The notes beneath the pieces are model-generated. The model was not told the DNA's origin. It searched no databases and saw only the letters and a program-made list of their open reading frames with translations. 64,000 bases of DNA, from positions 1 to 64,000 of the forward strand of contig CAJNOQ010000172.1 of the NCBI GenBank assembly GCA_905250885.1. Reading direction: 5' to 3'. This document shows positions 14,701 through 27,420 of the stretch, in pieces. The translations under genes and the position numbers were made by a program. The number at the start of each line of letters is the position of its first letter. Positions within the stretch are counted from its first letter, which is position 1. This stretch comes from Didymodactylos carnosus. Lineage: Eukaryota > Rotifera > Eurotatoria > Philodinida > Philodinidae.

Positions 14701-17700
14701 AAAATGAAATCGAGCATGAGTTCAAATAAATCAAAATATTATTAATTCATCGTTCATAGAAAATATAATTTTCTCTCATACACTATCTAATCCGTATAAA
14801 TCTATTATTTTTACATCATTTTTTCTTATACTTACTCAGACAATTTGTTGCTGATTCAAATAATGGTGGTGATATAGATGTGTTGTCAAGAAAGAATTGT
14901 AAGTTTTGATGTTGTTCTTGATCATCATCATTTGATTGTGTATTTTTATTCAAACATTCTTCTTTGGCTAATTTCGATGCATATTCAAACAGAATCAAGG
15001 CACAGTTATATGCACGTGAATTAACAGCAGACATGAATGGTGTTAATCCTTCAACATTACGAAAACTCAATAAATCAATTAAATATTCTTGAAATAATGA
15101 TGAATCTAATAGTAGACGTAATATTTTAATTGACCGCAAACGACGCTCTTTTTCATCATATTTCACCGACGACCATATTTGGTATTCACTGTTAATATTG
15201 GTTGAACGAGATGACCGGCTACCAATCGGTGGTGGATCTAAACAATGTACAATGGTTTCGATTTTAAAGAGTAAGTTCAAATAAAAGAGAATACTTACAT
15301 GATGAGGTATTTTGTGCATATATGACGGGTGCAAATACTGGTTGTGGACTTGTGGCTGTCGATGGTGCTGGCGAATGAGGCGGAACGGTGACGCTTGATC
15401 CACTATTTGTGGTCGTATTCGATGTTGTTAGTGCAGCAATGGCCTGATGTTGTTGAAATTGATGTTGTAAATATTGGATTTGTTGAAATTTAGCCGAAAA
15501 TGTACTTGTGTTTGTATTACTCGACGGTGATACTGAACCACCACTATTTGAATGACTGCCGGTTGATGAACTCTACGAAAAGAAAACAAAATTTAGATTA
15601 GAATGAACATTTTTAAATTTCTGAAATGTGAGAAAACTCTTGTAAATAATTTGACAGGACTAATAGAAAATTACTATTCTTCAGCTAGAAATCTCCGTCT
15701 TTCATAAGAATGTAAATGAGGATTATCTGGAATTAAAGACAGTTTCTTGATATTAAATTTATCTCACTCTATAGAAATTTGTTGCTGGTTGCGCTTGTTG
15801 TGACGGAGTGGAAATCGTAGATGATTGCTGTTGAATATCTTCTGTTTCATTTGTTCGTGGTGGAGGGGGTGGTGGTGGCCACGTGCTAACTTCGGATCGT
15901 TCATTTGTTGTTGTTCTTGTTCCTTGATAATTGTGATCGTTATTCGAAGTTGTTGTTGAAGAATTAGTTGTTGACGTATTTGTTGTTTGATTATGTAATA
16001 GATCAATGGCAAATGTAATTCGTTTTGAATTACTATTATTTTCATTACTACTCGTAACTGGATTCCATGGATAAGAGGCAATAGTAGGTGCCGTAGATGA
16101 AGTTGTAGTAGATTGGAATAAATCAGATGTATCAGCTGTTGAATAATCTTTATTTGATAATGGTGCGCAAATTGAAACACATGCATGGAATATATTTCGA
16201 CAGCCATCTAATCGTTCATTTAAAATTAATTTTAACAAATCTTTATTTTTTGTTGTTTCAATTTCATTAAGAATTGAACGAATTTTATCGTAATCGTACC
16301 TTAATGAACAAAACGTCAAACGTCAAAAATACTCATTTACACATACACACACACACATACACAGAGAGAGAAGTTCTCTTTTACCTTAATATATGCGGTA
16401 TCAATAGACCTTTTTGTATTTGCATTATACTTAAAACAATATAATTTTTGGGTAAATGATCAGCATTCTTAATTGGTACAATTTGTTGTTGAAAATAGTT
16501 TAATGGCAACAAGTTTTTCCATTGTGGATCTTTGATATTTGTTAAATCTTGATTATAGACTATAGGATAAAATGTTTTATTACTATCGAGTAGTACGCGC
16601 GGAATTTCATTCGCATTCAATGTATATAAACGAGGTGACGAAGGAGAAACGGTATTTGATAAATCTGTTGTATTACTAGCAAGAAATGATGATAAAGATT
16701 GACGACTCGTTATAGACGGTAAAAAATTTTGACGAATACTCCGACATAGTCCATTGTTACTGCCAATTTCATATTGTATATAATAAACAGTTGATTGACG
16801 TAATTGCAATGTATGTAAATCTAAATTCAAAAATAAATTAATAATATTAACAAAAAATAATTTAATCTAAAGAAAATGAGCCAACTGTGGTATAGATCCC
16901 AAATAAAAATTTTCTGATAAAAGTTTAGTATACTTACAATCTTTGTCGACGGAAAATGTCAATAATGTACCATTTTCAAGTGATATTCTTTTTATATTTG
17001 CTATAGATAATGAACAATCAGGTGTTTTCGGAGTCATATTTCCTTTGACAATCTAAAATAAAATATAATACATATAGATATAAGATAAAAGATACAATAT
17101 GTTTTTGTACACTCTTACTTGTAAATCATCTTTTCTTAACAAGCGACAGTTATCTAATTCGTTTGTATTTGTTGTATCCATTGACATATCATTTGTATTT
17201 TGTGTATGATGAGTGGTAGTTTTAGATGGAAATCGTACGAGTACAAGTGATCCATCAATTTTCATTACTTTACCAATTGGAGCTACTTTACAATCTTCGA
17301 TAAACACAACTTCTTCGATAGGCCAATATTCTTCATCTTTTATTTTACTATGATGGTCATCGCTACTACTACTATCAATTAATGTTGTTAATGCCGAAGT
17401 AGTATTCGATGTCACATTTCCAATTAGTGCTTGAGTCGATGTTGTTTGAGATGCTGCAGCATTTGCTGAAGCACTTTGTTTTTTTCGTTCTGCAAACACA
17501 AACAATAAAGTTGATTGTAATTTTTAATAAAAATTAAAAAGATTATATTTCTCTAATCTAGAAAATATTATAGTTATTTTACTGATAAACAATAATGTTC
17601 AAAAATGATCATTTCTCTACTGAATATATGACTACTTAAAAATACAATTCTAGAATAAAACATACTTAAGCCACCAAAACTGGCTGATGAATCAACACTA

Positions 17701-20700
17701 CATGTGGAAGATGCGGGCGATGGAGGAGGTGGCATTTCGACTTGACTTTTATCACTATCCGTTAAACGTGCGGCAGCAGCTGCTAACGACGAACTTGTTG
17801 CAAACGATTCGGGCGTTTTAATTCTGAATCTGGCTGTATTTGTCAATACCCATCTAAATATTCAAAAAAAAACGTTAGTAATTTGATATTAACCAAAAAA
17901 TGAATACATACGCTTGTTCCATTAGTTGACCAAATTTCGGTTGCCCATCTTTAATATAGAATCCCCATGCTCCTTGATTATAATATGGGTTTGATATTAA
18001 ACAAACTGAACAACCTTGTGTCAATTGTTGAGACGATGATGATGAATGATGATGAGAATGTAGATTGGTCGAACGACTTTTTCTTGTTTTATCTTTAATT
18101 CGTTCTAATAATTTTTTACGTTGTTTGGTTGGTAATATACCGTACCAATACATTTCATTTAAATCTGTACGAATAACGGTAAATAATGATGATGTTTGAA
18201 CGTCAATTACTTGTTGTTGACTCGAAAATGGTAGTTCTTGAGCTTGATGTTGTAATTTAACGCTCACTTGCTGTCCAAGTGTTTCATCAATCCATGTAGC
18301 AATTTTATTTGTGTCTGTTAATACTGATGCACGAATTATATTTCCAGATAGTGAGATTAGTTTTTCATTCGTTAACAATAACATAGAGGTTTTCGGATGT
18401 TTTATTTGAGAATTATCGGGATCTTGATAAGGATAATCATCGATCCAACGCCATTGACATAATTGACCTATTGGAATAAAAATATGAGTAAATGAAATGA
18501 TATTTTAAGTCAATAACAAATATCAAATTTCATACCTGCTGTATTTATTGCAATTAATTCTGAATAAAGACAAGCAATATGAGTAAAACGAGGATAATTA
18601 TTATCTCCATCAGTCCAATATTGTAATTGATCTCCAAATATAATTGGATTTGATTGTTGAACAGAATTTAATGAATGATTGATAGATTGATGTTGCTGCT
18701 GAATTGAAGCTGTCGATGAGTGTTGACTATAATGATGAGAATGAGAGTGATGATGATGTGACTGTGGTGTTTGCTGTTGTTTCGTTGTTTTAGATGGAAT
18801 AGGAACATTTGTTGTTTGTTCTTTAACAATTGAAAGATCGTCTGGTTTTAATTCACGTTCAATTCTACCAAATAATTCTTCACGTAATGAACCGTCTAAC
18901 CAACGCGGATCGTAGCGATTGCGTTTACGTTCTCGTTCACCCAGCGGATTTGAAGTAGACGACGGTGCTGAAGCAACACCTGTCGGTGGATTTGTCGAAG
19001 ACGTTAATGAACCGGAATTATTATCCACAGCGGTAGCTGCATTAGCCCCAGAACTACCTGAAAAAAACAGAATTAATAAAGTTAAATGTCTTTTCATCTT
19101 TTAATCCATCAATAGATTACTTACCCCCACTGCCTATTCTTGCTGATACTCGTCGTTGTATATTACTATACCGTAATGCAAAATCTGCTTCGTCAAAAAA
19201 TTCTGATTCCAATATAATACCGGATTCACCATGTGGATTAACATCAAGTAAGGAAATTAAATCAGCTATTTGAAGAGAAAAGAACAACAAGTGATCATGA
19301 ATTTGAAACAGTTGATTAAAAAATGCAAATAAAAAGAGTTTATGAATTTATTTTTCCAAAAAACTATCAAATAAATGAGTATAACTTCAGGCAAAAGTAT
19401 ACTCACCACCAACATAATCATCATCGAGATCTTCATCTCCCTCATCATCTCGTGCTAATAAATTATTTACAGCCATATTTACATCAAGATTCTACAAAAG
19501 AAGATTCAAACAGTATTAAATTAGCAATAGAAATAGTATACAAGTATATACCGTTCTTTGTAATTCTCGAATAATAACGTTTCGAGATTTTCCTTGTAAA
19601 ACAACTTGAACCTACACAAATAAGATTATTATTGATGAGATTGATATTATCAGTAAAATAGATCATTTACTTGTTCAATTAATTCTTCTGGTACACTTGA
19701 TGCAGGTATTAAAGGTCTTGAACCGAATATAATTCCTGTACGTCCACGTGCAGTTCGAATGAGATGATGTCTTGGTCGACTCAATGGATATCCAGCCTGT
19801 AATTGTGGCATGATATCTGACTGTCCTGCTGTCGAATTTGTTGTACCACCGGTAACATTTGCAGCTTGAGCAGCGGCAGCTGAAGATGATAAAACTAAAT
19901 TTTCAAAACTTGGTCTCTCAAAACTAGGTCTAATCGATGTACGTGATTGTGGACGAGTAGGCTGAATAATTTTTGGTTTACTAAATAGAAAAATAAATTA
20001 ATATATGACATCTGAATAAAGGTAATAAGAGTGACAAACCTCTTTGTAGTTTCTGGTGGTATTGGTTCAATTTTATCTGCCAATACACGGTAAGAAACAC
20101 GACAAATTCGCCCATCCTAAAGAAAAAAATGCAATGCACTCATTTGGACTTTTAATTAGAAGAAAAACAATCAAAATAAATCATGTAAAACAAAAATCAT
20201 CTTCAAGAAATTAAGATAATACAGAGTATCTTTTGGAGTTCTCTTACATTTAGGGTATAGAAACGCACTAGATCATTATTAATTTACTCTCAATACAGAA
20301 ATTAATGTTCTGAAACAAAGGATAGTCAAAAATAGATTATATAAAATAAGTTCCCTGAAAAGTATACCTAAAATTCTTATAAAATAACTGTCATACATAA
20401 TCATAATACTTTTTTATCATTGATAAAAGAAAATAGACAACTCTCTTAAAACACAAATTGTATCTGAATTCAAAACTTACTTGTAATAGAAATCCAATAT
20501 GACTGGCAGATATGACTGCTTGTTGTACAACGACACTATTTAATGGAGTAAATACAGTTGGACAAGAATAACCATTTGATGTTATTTGATCAGATACTTC
20601 TTGTAGTCTAAATAAGAATAAGAAATTATTAACATGAATATGATGATACTTGTTTGATATACTTACTTTGTTTCAAAATTCTGTTCACTTAGCGGTACTT

Positions 20701-20731
20701 GTTGAACTAATACATGAGTAGAATATTCCAT
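5711..20731 (-). CDS. UBR5: E3 ubiquitin-protein ligase UBR5 (hyd / EDD), 36 exons
   Basis: A nuclear and cytoplasmic HECT-type E3 ligase that extends ubiquitin chains and recognises N-degrons. I resolved 36 GT-AG exons whose lengths total 9768 nt (3255 aa; human 2799). Landmarks in order: conserved N-terminus ([14 protein letters not shown], then DGRICRV); UBA around aa 183-225 ([33 protein letters not shown]); a beta-propeller-like region; Cys-rich UBR box about aa 1445-1515 ([31 protein letters not shown]) at 14300-14620; acidic and Q/T-rich middle; MLLE domain with KITGMLLE near aa 2875 (7349-7491); C-terminal HECT ending [10 protein letters not shown]. Catalytic Cys is aa 3224 in [10 protein letters not shown], 32 residues from the end exactly as in human. 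The start follows an in-frame TAG four codons upstream. Larger introns lie at 7492-8148 and 12208-13182. The extra length is mostly Q/T/S-rich insertion. Confidence 0.96.
14300..14650 (-). other. UBR5: UBR-box (N-recognin zinc finger) exon segment of UBR5
   Basis: This part of exon 17 (14001-14690) encodes the UBR zinc finger. It contains the dense Cys/His series [20 protein letters not shown] and then CHKGHDC and CDCWEVCKC. The spacing matches the animal UBR5 box, so substrate N-degron binding is probably retained. Confidence 0.9.
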
Positions 20732-21955
20732 AATAAATAGCTAATCTAAAAAATATACAAGTTAATAATTTATTATACTAAATCGAATTCGATAACGGGC
20801 AATTAGACTAATGATAAATTAAGAATAAGAATGGGGTGTAATATATACTCATTTCAGAGAGCAAAAAAAGTGGCTAACCTTTGTGGTTAAGAGAATATGA
20901 GAGACAAAACTCTTTCTTTCATTGCAAGCTATTTATAACTATCAATCATAGAACATCAGTTAATTAGACAAAGTCAGAAAATCAAATAGGGAAAATTAAA
21001 AATATTTTATTCTAACGTACATCTTATACTGAAATTCTCATCTATTCTTAAAACAATAGTGTACACAATGCACCGTTAAAAAAAATGATAGTAGAACTAT
21101 AAAACGTGACGGCAAAAATGTCGAGTCATCATATCAAAGTTCAATTTTCAATACGATGATGATGTTATAGTTTTACCATAATATTTCTTATTTCCTATGA
21201 ATAGTGATGTTTTGGGACAATACACTCTTGAAAAATACCTACTAACTTTTTATTGGTCTCATATAATCAACCAATAGAAAGCTGTTGCTAGAACACTATT
21301 ATATCAATCTTATAAAAAAAAAAAGAAGCATATTCTTTCTGTACAACAAACTGTATATGTAACAAAAGAGAGAATCTACATAGAGGCATTTAAGATTATT
21401 TTCACATCACTTTATTTTTACTATGACTAACTATTATCTTAGAAAAATTTGTTACTTAAGAACATATTCTGAAAACGCGAATTGTGAGTTTATAATATAT
21501 GGAAAAAAAATATCATTAGATCCTAATAAAGCTGAGGATAGTCAAACTTTAGATGACGATATGAATAAGTAAATCTCTTTTTTCTATCTACTTAAGTCAT
21601 TTAGTTCTACAAGATACTTTAAAGATAAATACAGAGCAGATATTTTTCTTTACATACAACAGCAAAGATAAAATGACTTTTATAGAAAGTTTCTTTATTT
21701 TGTTTTTTTTTTTCACGCGCACACATAGATAGATATCTCTATTTATTTTACAACAACAAGAAAAAAGAAATTTATTGAAAAACCGTAGAGAATGCGAGAA
21801 AGAGGAAGGGTCCACTAACATTTGTTGTCGTTTTGTAAAGAAATGGTTGTTTTGAGAGCAAATACATATTTAAAAAAAACAAAAACAAGAAAAAAAATTC
21901 AGGCATTCGCGCGCACGCACTAATATAAATACACATATCTAGATGAATAATTAGT
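20732..21955. other. Intergenic region between RTF1 3' end and UBR5 5' end
   Basis: About 1.2 kb of AT-rich DNA. A splice-acceptor-like site (TTTTTTAG on the minus strand) ends 15 nt before the UBR5 start codon. No promoter motif or other gene is supported. Confidence 0.5.
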
Positions 21956-24900
21956 TTAATCTTGTTGAACTTTAATCGTAAAATCCAGTTCAAAATCATG
22001 TGAAGCAAATATATCATCATTGTTATTATCATTGAACGACGATGTAAATGAGCCACGTTCAATTAATGTTGAGGAACTCTTTTGTGGTATCTAGAAAATA
22101 CAATAAAGATGAAATATAGACATATTCTAGTCAAAATTTATGTTAAAGAGTCAATTTTAGTCAAATTACACAAATCTTACCACTCCTTTAATGGTTGTTG
22201 TAGTCGTGGTAGTTGTAGAATTGATTGTTGTCATATTTAGATCATTTTCATGTAAATTCAACGTCGATGCCATTTGTACAGCAGCTTTTTCATCAGCCTA
22301 AAAGAAAAATGAGAGAAGAAGAGAAATTAATAAAAATTAATTATTAATTAATTTTTTTACTAATCGTTTTTCTTCTAATTTTTTTCGTAATTCATCCGCT
22401 GCTCGTCGTTCTTGTAATTCTCGAATTAAATTAACTTTTGTTGGAGGAGCCTTAAAATGAACAAACACTATATCATCAAGAAATCAATTTTTCATTTAAA
22501 CTTTACTTTTGTAACTAATATCGGTTCACAACGACGTCGAGTAAACGGATCGGGCGCTGCATTACGATGTTCTTGAGCTTCTCTCTAATAAAAACAAAAA
22601 CAAAAAACAAAAAATATTTTTACATTATAAGGAAAAAATTTCGACAACTTACAATTAATGCTAATTCAACATTTTTTTGAGTAGTTCGTCGATTTTTTTG
22701 ATTAATTTGACTAAAAAGAAAGAAAAAAGTGTATATTAAAAAGATATTTTTGATCATATTGAGCTCATTCAATATTTTCCAGGTTCTACTACATATTTTT
22801 TCATTCTATTATTCTGTTGAAGATATTTTTTCTTTGATTTTAGCAATCAGTTAAAATTATTGATTAGAATCTAGATCTTTGTACTACAAAAGATTTTATA
22901 AAATCACTGCTATAAAATGATTAGGCATACTCTTTGTACTGGTCCGTCACTAATTTGCTTGTCTAAAGTAGAAAAGATGAAATTTAAAATTTGCTAAGAT
23001 CCATCTCAATAACTAATCGATATGAGTTATTATCAAATGAGAAGATTTTCAAAGTACTATTTATCTAAAATATTTACTTTTTTAGCTACTCATTGTAATA
23101 TAGAATATGAATTTAAATATGATACGTCGTGTTATTGTTTAGATGACAAATAATTGATGATAACATTTTATTTTCAAGTCAACGAACTGAACTTTCCATT
23201 TTAAGATTAGCGTATTTTATTTTTTAATGGATATATTAAACAATACTACTGATAGGAAAGAATGAATAATGATTAAAGACAATCTGAAACATATTTGAAA
23301 ATGATTTTCAATAATAAGAGGAGAAACATATTTTCATCTATTTTTTTTTTCTTATTCTTTACTCTCTGATGTTACATAGTCATCTATTTTCTTTCGTTCT
23401 CTTCTATTTGCTTTTTATCATTCTTATATTTCTTTCAATTTTCATACTCGTCAATTGATTTTATGAAAACAACAGGTCAAGATAAAAATAAAAAAGACTA
23501 TCCATGATTTATTACATAGTCATTACACAAAAAAAGTCTATTTCTATTGTTATATGTCAATTTATAAACTACATAATATAATGATCAACAAGGTCTCGTA
23601 TATTTAACGCTCTTGTTGTTGTATAACGTGACACTGACAATAATCATTAGACAAATTCTTTATTCTTCTAACTAATTCAATTGAAAACATTAAACAGGGC
23701 TTTTTTTGAAATTTAGATCTGCAAAAGTTTTCATTGCTAAAAATGCTGGTTTTTCATGACAACACAATATTGTAATTTGTACATGATTGAATAGTTCAGA
23801 GTATCTACTATCAAAATTTATATTGTATTCATTGGTATCAAAGATTTTTAAGAATGTTTTTTTAAGAATTTCCTGAAAGACTGAAAAAATAATTCTTTCG
23901 TTTCGGAAAACTAATTATAAAAAAAAATGCTCTTGAATGATGCTAGTTTTTAAAGTAAACAAACTTTATTTCAAGCTTACCTAATAACTGATATGCTTTC
24001 ACTTCTTTTTTTGTCCAGTTCAGAAGCACGTTCTTCTATTTCACGTATGTCTTTTTCTATTTTATTTACTAATTCGATATTATTGTCATCTTTTGCCATC
24101 TCCTAGAATAGAAAAACCACAATGAATAATAGTAATAAGCATATTTCTTAAACAGAGCATTGTGCATTGTTTTATACGCCTTAGTTATACGAGCATAAAT
24201 GAGAAGGGAAGGACAAATAGACCACTCTTGTTCATCACAAAGTAAATATTTACTTGGTTTCAAATAACCAATTTTACTATCTCTTTAGAATTATCTCACA
24301 ATTACTCAACAAAAGAAACAGGTGATATATATATCGCATTGAATCTACGATAAAACTATCTTTTATTTCGTCTCAGCTAAAAGAATGGGAAAAAAATGAA
24401 TAAATTCACAATCACACTTACTTTATCTTTTAATAATAATGATTTTTTAACCGCATAATTAATTGGTGTTTTACGGAAACGTTGCTTTTCTTGGACCATT
24501 TTATCAATATCTTTTTCGTTAAGTGAATAATTATTATATTTTTGAATCGTTTTCTGTTTATTTTCAACATCTTCCATTGTTGGCAACTTTATACCCTAGA
24601 AAGAAGATGAGAATCACTCATAATCGTCATAGCTATTTTTCTAGTATACTAGGATTTAGAATCGTATCTCTGCAGTATAAATGGTTATTTACCTGTTTAA
24701 TTAATGTTTCACGCCATCGTTTGAACTCTTGATCACTTATTTGACTGTTCGAGACGTATTCAAGCCGAAATACACGTTCGTTTGATCCATGCCTTAAGCA
24801 AAGAGAAACAATGAAAACAGTAAGAACGATTAAGCATAAAAAAAGTCTACAAACAAGTCAAACAACTAGCTTGTGATATTTTGTTGAAATTTAAAGAAGT

Positions 24901-26978
24901 AAAGAGTCAATGGCTTAAATAAACTGTAGGTTTTTCCTTTCTCGACTATGGTGCTGTTTTAATACAAGGAATAGAGTGAGTATATTATCTCCATATGCTC
25001 ATATAACATTTGTATTTACTTTAATCGAAGTCCTTTGTTTGTTCGCGTATTTCCAAGTTGATAAACTTTTGCTGTTTCGACAACATCAAGAATTTCACCA
25101 ATCTAAAAATATCAAACAATAAATTTGTAAAATAACCGAGAAATTTATAGTAGATTGTGAAAGCGTACATACACGATAAACTGGATTACCAGCATTTTGT
25201 CCAATATTGATTCGAACAAATGCTCCTCTAGCTACAGCGGGAAAAAATGGAGCATGACACCATCTAAATAAAAGACACTAGCAATTGTGCTACTATCACG
25301 TTCGATTCGATATCTTACTTCTCCATCTTAAATCTTGATAATTTCATTTTGGTTAAATCTTCTGCGGTACTAATAAACGTTGAACGTTTTCGTTTTGATT
25401 CTTTTTCTAATGTTTCTGTTTCACTACTACTTCGAGATCTACAAAGTGAATAAAATTAGAAAATTTTCATTGTGTATCACAAACTAAACAAACCTTCGAC
25501 GGAGACGATTATTTTTTCTCTCATCATCTGAACGAGCGTCATCATTGTCTTCATCTGAACTTGAAAAAACTTCATTTGCTTTCAATATCACACCACTTTT
25601 TTTGTTTTCATTTCGACCTAAAGATAGGCAAATAACAATTAAATCGTCTTCCACTTAAATTATTACCTTTGAAAACTCACCTTCTTCTTCATTATCACTT
25701 GAATCACTCAAGTATACATTTGATTTTGATGATGGATTTTTCAATTTTTCTTCTAGAAAAAGTTGAAATCAAAGTTTTTTCATTTTATTCTTTTCCCATT
25801 TATTCCACTACCGTTTTTTCTTTTTCGTTCTCGATCTTCTTGTAAACGTTGTAACAATTTACGATGCTGTGTTTCTTTTTGTTTTGTTATATTTACTAGA
25901 CGTCTATTTGTTGGTCGATCATCTTCATCATCAGCGTAAATATCATCGTTCATTGCTATCGGTTTTTTATCATAAGATTTTAATGTGGATTTAGTGCGAG
26001 TATCCTCAGTACTCGAATTAGAACTATCGTCATGAGTGTTATCTTCATTTCTTCGACGATAATCTGAATGTTTACTTCGTCGTTCATCAGATAAGTTTTC
26101 ACCATCTTCGCCATCATTATTTTGTGTATCTTCATCGTCTTCGATTTCTCCCTCTTCTTCACTAATTACATTTGTATCTCCAGCTTTTAATTTTAAACGT
26201 TTACTAATTTCTTCTCTAAAATAACAAAATAGTCCAATATGAATTATTTAATTTCTTTTTTCCTTAGGTTTAACTCTTCTTTCGATAATGCAAGCAGAAA
26301 ACTCATTTTGTTGATAAAAGTAAAAAATTGAGTATGGTCTTTGTCTCTCACCTTCTGTTTAGTATTTCTCTTTGTTCATGCCGTTTTGCTAATTCTGCTT
26401 CCCGTTCTCGTTCGGATAGTGTTGTTAACCAATTACGATCGGCTGCGTCACCAATCAGAGATTCATCCAAACCATCGGAAAACACTTCTGAAACAATCAA
26501 AGAAAAACAAACGAAAATGTGATTAGAAAGTAAAATGCAAACTAATTCTATATCAGTAGTTTTAATGCTATAAAAACAAAATCTGAGCTAAAGAAAAGCA
26601 AAAGCTAAACTATCTTTTTATTAGATGATTTCGCTTATTAGAAGAAATTTACTTCATCGCCTTTCTACGCCCCCACAGTCACATTGAGTGCGGATCTTGC
26701 AAACGGATCTTCGGAGTTTTTCTAAACTAACAAAAGGTCTTTTTTTTACTACGGAACAAAGAGATATTATTTTTATTATTGTCGCAAACTCTTAAAATTA
26801 AAATACAAACTTTTTGACTTTGGTTGATCATTGTCAAAGTCATGAGTGTCACCACTTGTCGTACGAGCTCGTTTTCTCGGATCAGATTTAGTTGAACTAT
26901 GATTCTGAAAACCGATTAGATAAAAACCTTTAAGAAAAGAAATGAAGAGTTTTCATTCGAAATACGTACGCTCTTCAT
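21956..26978 (-). CDS. RTF1: RNA polymerase-associated protein RTF1 (Paf1 complex), 17 exons
   Basis: A subunit or partner of the Paf1 complex that couples Pol II elongation to H2B ubiquitination and binds Spt5 through its Plus3 domain. Seventeen exons sum to 2007 nt (668 aa; human 710). Order: basic/Ser-rich N-terminus; the HMD-type segment GLDESLIGDAADR (26352-26487); a long acidic/basic stretch (EEEGEIEDDED); Plus3 domain in 24693-25438 (LTKMKLSRFKMEKWCHAPFF, NPVYR, VVETAKVYQLG, TRTNKGLRLKHG, RVFRLEYVSN); downstream helices (PTMEDVENKQ, RFRKTPINYA); PDPFTRRRCEP; C-terminal DIFASHDFELDF. The first coding exon is inferred to be only 9 nt (26970-26978, MKS); it has a GTACGT donor and keeps frame with exon 2 (26811-26904). 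The intron at 22711-23980 is unusually long (1270 nt). Frame is preserved across every junction. Confidence 0.93.
22711..23980 (-). other. RTF1: Long intron of RTF1 (1270 nt)
   Basis: Lies between the exons encoding ISVIS and QINQKNRR. The sequence is AT-rich with no coding series, RNA gene or TIR pair recognised. It is roughly twenty times the usual intron length here. Confidence 0.8.
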
Positions 26979-27420
26979 TTAGATTAAAAAATAAAAATGT
27001 TTTTCACAATTTTAAAGCAATCTTGCAACGTACATACGCCTAAAACATCGATACAGCACTGTCGTGCAAATTTATACTTCAAAACAATCCGTATATCACA
27101 TATTGCATCGTTTTAAACCAATAAAAATACAAATAAATTTCAATGCACTATTACATTTTCAAAAGATGGCACTAGTCATTTGTTAATCAAAAAACAGAAG
27201 ATAAAAGAGATTTGTAACTTGTACTGATGTTTTGAAATCTATAATAAAGTTAGTCTTATCTACAAAATGATATTTTTTGTACAATTATCATATTTTTATC
27301 GTGAGTAAATAAATAAGAATTTATTTCTTTTAACGTTGTTTAATTTTATTTGTAAAAAACATTTTCATTCTAAAAAAATTAGTTTTATAAAAAAATACGA
27401 TGTTTCTTTCACTTCGCTTT
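26979..27420. other. Intergenic region upstream of RTF1
   Basis: AT-rich spacer between the inferred RTF1 start and the 3' end of the EGF-ShK gene, both transcribed leftward. Nothing else was recognised. Confidence 0.5.

Noticed and set aside
16330-16376. ACACAC/GAGAG simple repeat in a UBR5 intron
   Set aside because: An ordinary microsatellite, not a regulatory element.
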